Source of the DNA: an uncultured Bacteroidales bacterium
GTDB lineage: Bacteria; Bacteroidota; Bacteroidia; Bacteroidales; Paludibacteraceae
Direction: 5' to 3'
DNA length: 6,677 nt
NCBI GenBank assembly: GCA_946405045.1
Contig: CAMJFV010000101.1
Location: 1 to 6,677, forward strand
This document shows, in pieces, positions 1 to 4,783 of this stretch. Made by a program: the position numbers and the translations under genes. The stretch's first letter is position 1, and every line of letters starts with the position of its first letter. The notes under the pieces were generated by a model. The model saw only the letters and a list, made by a program, of their open reading frames with translations. It did no database searches and was not told where the DNA came from.

Positions 1-420
1 TCTGTATATGAATGTATATTGCTTTGAACTATGAGTAGGACGTTGTGTTCTAATTTCTAATTTATCTTTTGAAGCAACTATCTGGTACTCCTCATACTCT
101 TCAAATTCTTCTTTTGTGGAAATGATACACATGTTGTTTCTGACATCTGTCTCGAAATGATCCCCTCTGTTTAAGACCAGCATGAGTCCACGATTATAAT
201 AATTGTCAAAGTGTCCGTCTGAGTTTATGGCGTCTCGTTCGTCTTTGATTAGAATAAGATAATCCTCTAGTCCATCTTTATTCACATCGCATTTGTATGA
301 AGTGCTATCATAGACAAATGGCTTTTCAACCAATGAGTGAAACTCATCTGGAGATTTGCAAGATAATCTTTTTTGTGGAATGATGTTGTCAGAATTATAT
401 TCAAAGGTGAAGAATGATAT
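1..420 (-). pseudogene. In-frame continuation of an interrupted lipoprotein gene (partial, runs off the left edge)
   Basis: On the minus strand, the codons immediately after the TAG at 423-421 stay open in the same frame for 140 codons to the window edge. The translation looks like real protein. It has a D-x-N-x-D-G-x-x-D calcium-loop-like motif (DVNKDGLEDYLIL, nt 262-288) followed by a second acidic loop (INSDGHFD) and then NYYNRGLMLVLN, and it reaches a Tyr/Phe-rich stretch (KQYTFIYR) at the edge. Alternating beta-type hydrophobic and charged residues suit a secreted or periplasmic beta-rich protein, resembling FG-GAP/EF-hand-like hypothetical lipoproteins of Bacteroidetes. No good start codon with upstream signals lies near 420, so this is best read as the C-terminal part of the gene starting at 678, cut by one nonsense codon. 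The function is unknown, and the true 3' end is outside the window. Confidence 0.6.
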
Positions 421-678
421 CTATGGATTTTCAAGGTTGTAATTGGATGCTTCTTCTGTACTTAGATATTTTTTATTTCCTTTTGTTTCAATCCAAATGC
501 TGTCGACGCTGGAGATTTTGATCTTTATATTTTCCTTCTTATTTTCAATCATGTTTGGGAGGATTGTATCGACGTCATTTGTTGTTTGCTTTTGAGTAAT
601 TGTTAGTTCTTCCTTTTTTCCATTCTGGCAAGATGACATAATGATGAAGAAAGACAAAATGAAAAAGAGTTTATTCAT
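421..678 (-). CDS. Putative lipoprotein, N-terminal fragment ending at an in-frame TAG
   Basis: This is an 85-codon frame. Residues 1-17 are a short type II signal peptide: MNK, a hydrophobic run LFFILSFFIIM, then the lipobox-like SSC with Cys17 as the predicted lipidated residue. The mature part is hydrophilic and Lys/Glu/Thr-rich, as expected for a lipoprotein linker. The ATG at 678 is supported by a Bacteroidetes-type promoter about 45 bp upstream. The frame stops at TAG (423-421), but the next 140 codons in the same frame are open and protein-like, so this is probably the front of a protein longer than 226 residues. Identifiable genes in the window stop at TAA, so the TAG stands out, though four stops are too few to infer codon use. 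The product may be a truncated peptide, a pseudogene remnant, or full length if the stop is an error or is read through. I do not recognise a specific family name. Confidence 0.6.
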   Translation of the reverse strand: MNKLFFILSFFIIMSSCQNGKKEELTITQKQTTNDVDTILPNMIENKKENIKIKISSVDSIWIETKGNKKYLSTEEASNYNLENP

Positions 679-722
679 AGAGGTTTGTATGAAGAATGTT
701 TATACTAGGATGGATGTTTTGT

Positions 723-754
723 CAAAGATAGTATGTTTTTATAAAACAACCAAT
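723..754 (-). promoter_or_regulatory. Bacteroidetes-type promoter of the lipoprotein gene
   Basis: On the minus strand a perfect TAnnTTTG -7 box (TATCTTTG, 730-723) lies 20 bp downstream of ATTG (754-751), which is close to the TTTG -33 consensus of the primary Bacteroidetes sigma factor. Transcription would begin near 716, about 38 nt before the ATG at 678. The -33 element sits in the tail of the upstream terminator, so the two signals overlap. Confidence 0.55.
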
Positions 755-784
755 AAAGGCGGTCATAGGACTGTAACCGTCTTT
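742..784 (-). terminator. Intrinsic terminator behind the ADP-ribosylglycohydrolase gene (copy A of a repeated unit)
   Basis: On the minus strand a 30-nt hairpin spans 784-755. It begins AAAGACGGTTACA and closes TATGACCGCCTTT, with two A-C mismatches and one G-U pair, and is followed by the T-rich tail ATTGGTTGTTTTAT. It starts 13 bp after the stop of the gene ending at 798. The same unit, with a better stem, lies at 1982-2022 behind thrC. The stem is imperfect, so termination may be leaky. Confidence 0.6.
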
Positions 785-797
785 GGTATAGAAAGTA

Positions 798-1589
798 TTA
801 CATGTTGCAAACGTCATCAAATTTATCGTTTACGTCAAGCATCCATTTTGGAAGCTTAATCTTTGCAAGTTCGATAAGTTTTTCTGGCATTTCCTTATAG
901 AATGCGTATGCTATCGGACAAGATATAGCAGCCATTGTATCTGCGTCTCCACCAGTTGCGATTGTCTTTTTCAGACAGTCTTCAAAGTCGGTACTTTCAA
1001 GGAAACATATTATACTGGCAGGCACAGTGTCCATGCATGTTTCATTAAACTGATAAGATGGCTGAAACGATTTGTATTTTACTCCTTCCCATTTTGGATA
1101 AAACTTGTCAAGCACATTAGTACGGATATATTCTTTATCATGTCCGTGCATTGCGTAGAAGATGGCAAGAGCAGTGGCAACAGCACCTTTTATTCCCTCT
1201 GGATGATTATGAGTTGGAAGAGCAGTCTTAGTCGCAAGATCAACACATTCCTTTTCGCTTTTTGCCAAGAATCCAGCCGACGATACTCTCATCGCAGATC
1301 CATTGCCCCAACTATTGTATGCTGGTGCTATACCAGGTTTTGATAGCCAATTACGGAACCCTAATCCGTAGCAACGGTTAGGATCGGCTAAGCATCTGTT
1401 TTTTAAGCGTTCTGCGATATCTTTACCTTCCAAGAAAGCCTCTGCACAAGCGAAGGTGCAAACAGAGTCGTCTGAATAATCGTTTTTTGGATGGAACAAG
1501 TTTATATTATCGTAATCTTTCCAAGCGATGAATTCGTATGGCACACCACAGATATCTCCAATTGTAGCTGATAATAACAAATTCTTCAT
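798..1589 (-). CDS. ADP-ribosylglycohydrolase (DraG/ARH family)
   Basis: This 263-aa protein probably hydrolyses ADP-ribose from modified proteins or related ADP-ribosyl substrates, using a binuclear Mg centre in the cytoplasm; the actual substrate cannot be told from sequence. Family hallmarks appear in order: GDICGVPYEF (residues 11-20), the first metal motif SDDS (39-42), GNGSAMR (95-101), THNHPEG (126-132) and the second metal motif GGDADT (213-218). The length fits a single-domain family member. The frame is open upstream to 1697, but the start at 1589 is preferred. MKNLLLSATIGDICG is the usual family N-terminus, and a TAnnTTTG promoter box at 1617-1624 would put the transcript start near 1610, downstream of the longer start. 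The gene appears monocistronic, with a terminator right behind it. No toxin or ADP-ribosyltransferase partner is visible in the window. Confidence 0.93.
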   Translation of the reverse strand: MKNLLLSATIGDICGVPYEFIAWKDYDNINLFHPKNDYSDDSVCTFACAEAFLEGKDIAERLKNRCLADPNRCYGLGFRNWLSKPGIAPAYNSWGNGSAMRVSSAGFLAKSEKECVDLATKTALPTHNHPEGIKGAVATALAIFYAMHGHDKEYIRTNVLDKFYPKWEGVKYKSFQPSYQFNETCMDTVPASIICFLESTDFEDCLKKTIATGGDADTMAAISCPIAYAFYKEMPEKLIELAKIKLPKWMLDVNDKFDDVCNM

Positions 1590-1616
1590 AGACTTAATGT
1601 TTGTGTTATTTTGACG

Positions 1617-1624
1617 CAAAGTTA
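1617..1624 (-). promoter_or_regulatory. -7 box of the ADP-ribosylglycohydrolase promoter
   Basis: The minus strand reads TAACTTTG, a perfect TAnnTTTG, 27 bp before the ATG at 1589. The matching -33 position holds only a T-run (TTTT about 20 bp upstream), so the -33 element is weak. Its placement supports the start at 1589 over the longer in-frame start at 1697. Confidence 0.45.
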
Positions 1625-1720
1625 ATATGTAATTCTGAATAATAAAAATAAATTGTGTAAAAAATACATATATTTGTGTGAAAACACAGGATTTCATGAA
1701 TTTTATTCAAAAAACTACAT

Positions 1721-1760
1721 ACACCTTTAGGTGTTCTATTCCGGTAGACGGAATGTATTA
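1721..1760. repeat. Direct repeat, copy 1
   Basis: About 40 bp that recurs 207 bp downstream at 1928-1967 with roughly five or six differences. This copy contains two perfect small inverted repeats: ACACCT-TT-AGGTGT (1721-1734) and TTCCG-GTAGA-CGGAA (1739-1753). It ends GGAATGTATT, as does copy 2. Confidence 0.8.
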
Positions 1761-1772
1761 TGAAGACGGGAT

Positions 1773-1904
1773 TTTTCACATTAGGGGATTAATAAAAGCC
1801 AGCGGTAGTGATAATAACAAATCAATGCCTTATTTTTGTTGATTTAACCGCCTATGAGAGCGTTTATGCTGTTTGTGCACACATTCCCTAGGCAAATGTG
1901 AAAA
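1773..1904. repeat. Long-range inverted repeat with nested stems
   Basis: The 10-bp arms TTTTCACATT (1773-1782) and AATGTGAAAA (1895-1904) are perfectly complementary. Between them are a second complementary pair AAATCAA/TTGATTT (1820-1826 and 1839-1845 approximately), flanked by GCGGT/ACCGC (1802-1806 and 1847-1851), and a local hairpin CACATT/AATGTG (1880-1885 and 1895-1900) that would compete for the right-hand arm. This is structure seen in sequence only. Whether it is transcribed is unknown. Confidence 0.4.
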
Positions 1905-1927
1905 GAGGGCTAAAACGTGACATAAAA

Positions 1928-1967
1928 ACGCCTTTAGGTGTTTTATGCCGGTAGATGGAATGTATTT
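1928..1967. repeat. Direct repeat, copy 2, with a plus-strand terminator-like hairpin at its left end
   Basis: Second copy of the 1721-1760 repeat. At its left end the plus strand has AAAACGCC-TTTA-GGTGTTTT (1925-1944), an 8-bp stem with one G-U pair and a closing T-run. The GTAGA hairpin that is perfect in copy 1 is broken here. The copy leads, after about 25 bp, into the terminator unit at 1982-2022, so the repeat and terminator may form one composite element. Confidence 0.75.
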
Positions 1968-1981
1968 TATAAATCCTTTGG

Positions 1982-2022
1982 ATAAAACCAATAAAGGCGG
2001 TCACATTCCTGTAACCGCCTTT
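1982..2022 (-). terminator. Strong intrinsic terminator of the thr operon (copy B of a repeated unit)
   Basis: On the minus strand, 2022-1993 forms a 13-bp stem (AAAGGCGGTTACA paired with TGTGACCGCCTTT, one G-U pair) capped by a GGAA tetraloop of GNRA type. It is followed by the T-rich tail ATTGGTTTTAT. It lies about 75 bp after the thrC stop. The A-rich left flank could also give some termination in the other direction. Copy A at 742-784 has the same 30-nt hairpin length and the same tail. Confidence 0.8.
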
Positions 2023-2035
2023 GGTATTATCATGA

Positions 2036-2074
2036 CACGACGTCGTGATTGTGACACGCATGTCCGTGCGTCTC
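2036..2074. repeat. Two palindromes in the thrC 3' region
   Basis: CACGACGTCGTG (2036-2047) is a perfect 12-bp palindrome. GACACGCA (2053-2060) and TGCGTCTC (2067-2074) form a second hairpin with one mismatch around a 6-nt loop. Both lie between the thrC stop and its terminator. They resemble short intergenic palindromes that are common in Bacteroidetes genomes, but the copy number in this genome cannot be judged here. Confidence 0.6.
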
Positions 2075-2095
2075 TACGTGCGAATATGTGTCGTT

Positions 2096-3397
2096 TTATT
2101 TTGACAATAGGAATTTTTTGAAATCGTCAAAATTCTTGGTCATGGCAACGCTCTGCTTCTTTCCTTTCATAAACTCCTGAAGCTTTGCTGGTATTTTGAC
2201 TTCGTCTTTGATGATTTTCTCCACAGTATCCTTAAACTTGGCTGGATGGGCTGTCTCAAGGAACACACCTACTTCGTTTGGCTTAAGCATCTCTGTCAAT
2301 GCTCTGTAGCCCACTGCTCCGTGTGGATCAAGCAAGTAGCCTGTCTTCTTGTAGCAGTCTGCCAATGTCTCCGCAATCTGCTCGTCTGTGTATGTGCATC
2401 CGCTGATCTCTTTGCTGATCTCTGCGTGGCTCTCTCCATATAGGTCGTAGATACGGGCGAAATTGCTTGGATCACCTACGTCCATTGCGTTTGCGATAGT
2501 CTGGACAGATGGCTTTGGCTCATACTTGCCTGTCTGCAAATATTTGAAGAAGATGTCGTTGCGGTTGTTGGCTGCGATGAAGCGAGAAACAGGTAGTCCC
2601 ATTCTTTTGCCAAACAAACCAGCTGTGATGTTTCCAAAGTTTCCTGAAGGCACACAGATGACGATATTGTCTTTCTTGCCCATCTTGTGAAGCTGTGCCA
2701 CTGCGTAGAAATAGTAGAATGCCTGTGGCAAGAAACGTGCGACGTTGATGGAGTTGGCACTTGTAAGCTTCATGTGTGCGTTAAGATCGGCATCCATGAA
2801 TGCTGATTTCACCAATGCCTGGCAGTCGTCGAACACTCCGTCTACCTCAAGAGCAGTGATGTTCTTGCCAAGTGTTGTGAACTGGCACTCCTGGATAGGA
2901 CTCACTTTGCCCTTTGGATAAAGCACGAAGACGCGGATGCCCTCTACTCCAAGGAATCCGTTAGCTACGGCTGATCCTGTATCTCCGGAAGTGGCAACCA
3001 ATACGTTGACCTCTTTCTGTCCCTCTTTGGCGATGAAATAGCCAAGAAGACGTGACATGAATCTGGCACCTACATCTTTGAATGCAAGTGTTGGTCCGTG
3101 ATAAAGTTCCAAACTGTAGATGTTGTCGTTGACGTGTGTAAGTGGAATGTCGAAAGAGAGTGTGTCGTACACAATCTTCTTCAATGATTCGGCGTCTACA
3201 TCCTCACCAAAGAATGCGTCTGCAACAACGTATGCGATCTCCTGTAGGCTCATGTCCTTCATGTTCTCGAAGAATGAGTCTGGAAGATGCTTGATTACCT
3301 CTGGCATGAACAAACCTTTGTCTGCCGCAAGTCCTTTTACAACGGCTTGCTGCAAAGTGGCTTTGTCTGCCTTTTTATTTGTGCTATAATACTTCAT
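2096..3397 (-). CDS. thrC: Threonine synthase
   Basis: PLP-dependent enzyme converting O-phosphohomoserine to L-threonine and phosphate, the last step of the pathway encoded by this operon; cytoplasmic. The 433 residues match the usual length. The N-terminal MKYYSTN...GLAADKGLFMPE is typical of the family. Lys107 in LAFKD (nt 3077-3079) is the expected PLP Schiff-base lysine. SGDTGSA (137-143) and PSGNFGN (250-256) are the phosphate- and cofactor-binding loops. The start at 3397 begins at the family N-terminus, preceded by an A/T-rich leader without a Shine-Dalgarno sequence. It lies downstream of the ApgM-like gene, separated by 154 bp containing RNA-like hairpins and no convincing promoter, so it is probably co-transcribed. 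A strong terminator follows. Nothing looks broken. Confidence 0.98.
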   Translation of the reverse strand: MKYYSTNKKADKATLQQAVVKGLAADKGLFMPEVIKHLPDSFFENMKDMSLQEIAYVVADAFFGEDVDAESLKKIVYDTLSFDIPLTHVNDNIYSLELYHGPTLAFKDVGARFMSRLLGYFIAKEGQKEVNVLVATSGDTGSAVANGFLGVEGIRVFVLYPKGKVSPIQECQFTTLGKNITALEVDGVFDDCQALVKSAFMDADLNAHMKLTSANSINVARFLPQAFYYFYAVAQLHKMGKKDNIVICVPSGNFGNITAGLFGKRMGLPVSRFIAANNRNDIFFKYLQTGKYEPKPSVQTIANAMDVGDPSNFARIYDLYGESHAEISKEISGCTYTDEQIAETLADCYKKTGYLLDPHGAVGYRALTEMLKPNEVGVFLETAHPAKFKDTVEKIIKDEVKIPAKLQEFMKGKKQSVAMTKNFDDFKKFLLSK

Positions 3398-3468
3398 CTT
3401 TTTATTTAATTAAGAATTAAGAGATAAAAGTTGAGAATTATGCTCTTATTCAAATATTCTCGTTTATT

Positions 3469-3492
3469 ACGCTCGCCCTTGCGGGCTCGCGT
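3469..3492 (-). other. Symmetric RNA-like hairpin in the apgM-thrC spacer
   Basis: Read on the minus (mRNA) strand, an outer 4-bp stem ACGC/GCGT is followed by opposed GA/GA dinucleotides, an inner 4-bp stem GCCC/GGGC and a GCAA loop. Opposed GA pairs can form tandem sheared G-A pairs, and GCAA is a GNRA tetraloop, so it is well designed as RNA only in this strand. It has no T-tract and is not a classical terminator. It may set mRNA stability, processing or relative thrC expression, or be a dispersed intergenic repeat. Confidence 0.45.
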
Positions 3493-3502
3493 TGGCGGAT
3501 GG

Positions 3503-3524
3503 GTTAGGGAGTTCCTCCCTTAAC
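3503..3524 (-). other. Hairpin just downstream of the ApgM-like gene
   Basis: GTTAGGGAG (3503-3511) pairs with CTCCC-TAAC (3515-3524, one bulged T) around a TTC loop. This gives a 9-bp stem 27 bp after the stop of the gene ending at 3552. There is no T-run after it on the minus strand, so it is more likely an mRNA-stability or processing element than a terminator. Confidence 0.4.
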
Positions 3525-3551
3525 AATCCTTAAATTATTTGCCAACAGAAT

Positions 3552-4760
3552 TTAGTCGTCAAGCAGGGCTTTGATGAACTCGTCGCCGACCAATGTGCCG
3601 TATGCACCGTCCGCACATGAGAACTCATCGTATTTCTTCACGTCATCACCGTCTACTCCTGGTTTGTAGATCAGGAATGGGATAGGTGCCGAGATATGCG
3701 TTTTGATGCGGCATGGAGTAGGGTGGTCTGGAAGGATGGCTATTGCCACTGGCTCATTCCAATTCTTCACCTCTTCATAAATCGGTTTGACGATTCTGTT
3801 CTCAAGATACTCCACCGTCTTCAGTTTCAATTCCACATTGCCTTCATGTCCTGCTTCATCGCTCGCCTCTATGTGGAGATAAACGAAGTCGGACTTCTTC
3901 AAAGCGTCGATAGCTGCCTGTGCCTTGCCTTCGTAGTTGGTGTCATACAATCCCGTCGCACCTTCCACTTCAATGATGTCAAGACCAGCGTATTTGCCGA
4001 TGCCACGGATCAAATCGACAGCAGAAATGACAGCTCCGCTCTTCACACCGTACTCCTCTTTCAATGTCTTCATCTGAGGCTTGTATCCTGCAGACCAAGG
4101 CCAGATACTGTTGGCTGGATCTTTTCCTGCTGCGACGCGAGCTTTATTGACAGGATGGTCGGCAAGAATCTCCTGCGACTTGATGATCAACTCGTTGAGC
4201 AGATCAGCTGTCTTCTGTGCTTCTGGCACTTCCGCCTTTACAAGCACATCCTTGAATGGAGTGCCTGGCACGTCGTGAGGAGGAGTGCATTTCACTCTCT
4301 TGTCGCCACCTTTGATTTTCAATAGGTGACGGTATGATATACCTGGGAAGAAACGTGTGATCTCGTCTCCAAGTTTTTCATTCAGATAGTCGATAAGCAC
4401 GTATGCCTCTTCATCAGAGATGTGTCCGGCAGAGTGGTTTTTGATGATGCCGTTCTCAATACAGATTATATTGCAACGCATCGCCATCTCTCCTGGCTCT
4501 ATGTCTACGCCCATGCTGGCTGCCTCCAACGAGCCGCGACCCTCAAAGACTTTGCGAACATCGTAGCCCAACACTTCAAGGTTGGCGATTTCGCTGCCTG
4601 GGTGGAATCCTTCAGGCACCGTCTCCAAAAGGCCACAACGACCTTTTTGTGCAAGCAAATCGATAGTCGGTATGTTTGCAGCCTCAAGTATAGTTTTATT
4701 TCCTAACGACGGAATACGCTCGTCAGCCATTCCGTCGCCAAGGATAATCAAATGTTTCAT
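3552..4760 (-). CDS. apgM: ApgM-like protein, probable homoserine kinase (cofactor-independent phosphoglycerate mutase family)
   Basis: This 402-aa member of the alkaline-phosphatase superfamily is close to archaeal-type cofactor-independent phosphoglycerate mutase. Visible motifs are GDGMAD (8-13, metal Asp9), HPGSEIANLEVLGYD (53-67, with Ser56 as the expected phospho-carrying serine), NHSAGHI (108-114), TPPHD (159-163), EASDEAGHEGN (298-308, metal ligands Asp301 and His305) and LPDHPTP (343-349, Asp345/His346). Family knowledge: the subgroup found beside thrA and thrC in Bacteroidetes is proposed to be a homoserine kinase (model TIGR02535), replacing the GHMP-type ThrB. Position between thrA and thrC, with no thrB visible, supports homoserine + ATP -> O-phosphohomoserine. 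Many databases still label it phosphoglycerate mutase. It starts 23 bp after the thrA stop and is surely in the same operon. Family assignment is near certain; the kinase role is an inference. Confidence 0.93.
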   Translation of the reverse strand: MKHLIILGDGMADERIPSLGNKTILEAANIPTIDLLAQKGRCGLLETVPEGFHPGSEIANLEVLGYDVRKVFEGRGSLEAASMGVDIEPGEMAMRCNIICIENGIIKNHSAGHISDEEAYVLIDYLNEKLGDEITRFFPGISYRHLLKIKGGDKRVKCTPPHDVPGTPFKDVLVKAEVPEAQKTADLLNELIIKSQEILADHPVNKARVAAGKDPANSIWPWSAGYKPQMKTLKEEYGVKSGAVISAVDLIRGIGKYAGLDIIEVEGATGLYDTNYEGKAQAAIDALKKSDFVYLHIEASDEAGHEGNVELKLKTVEYLENRIVKPIYEEVKNWNEPVAIAILPDHPTPCRIKTHISAPIPFLIYKPGVDGDDVKKYDEFSCADGAYGTLVGDEFIKALLDD

Positions 4761-4783
4761 AATGCCAAAGAATCTTTATTTGA

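Larger units (their letters stand above)
1590..2095. other. Repeat- and palindrome-rich intergenic region between thrC and the ADP-ribosylglycohydrolase gene
   Basis: About 500 bp with no well-supported gene. From left to right it holds the glycohydrolase promoter (1617-1624) and a plus-strand TATATTTG (1669-1676). Next come the first ~40-bp direct repeat (1721-1760), a set of inverted repeats (1773-1904) and the second direct repeat (1928-1967). The thrC terminator (1982-2022) and two palindromes (2036-2074) complete it. Only small plus-strand frames exist (for example 1696-1842, 48 codons), and these are largely made of the repeat sequences. Confidence 0.8.

Noticed and set aside
641..859. 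Plus-strand 72-codon frame across the lipoprotein promoter and terminator A
   Set aside because: It runs antisense to the lipoprotein signal peptide, through a hairpin terminator and into the 3' end of the glycohydrolase gene. Its NKGGH...VTVFGI segment is only the translated terminator repeat.
1590..1697. 36-residue N-terminal extension of the ADP-ribosylglycohydrolase (start at 1697)
   Set aside because: The extension is a low-complexity, A/T-rich translation (FFTQFIFIIQN), lies upstream of the -7 box at 1617-1624, and precedes the canonical family N-terminus MKNLLLSATIGDICG.
1960..2121. Plus-strand 53-codon frame reading through terminator B and the palindromes
   Set aside because: Its sequence is the direct repeat, the terminator hairpin and palindromes translated, and it overlaps the thrC 3' end antisense. 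The shared NKGGH peptide with the other copy is explained by the duplicated terminator. No promoter is visible.
3503..3524. Hairpin after the ApgM-like gene as an intrinsic terminator
   Set aside because: No T-run follows on the transcribed strand, and thrC downstream belongs to the same pathway without a clear promoter of its own.
3696..4325. Plus-strand 209-codon frame
   Set aside because: Entirely antisense to the ApgM-like gene, Cys/His/Trp-rich with no recognisable motif. A shadow of a real coding region.
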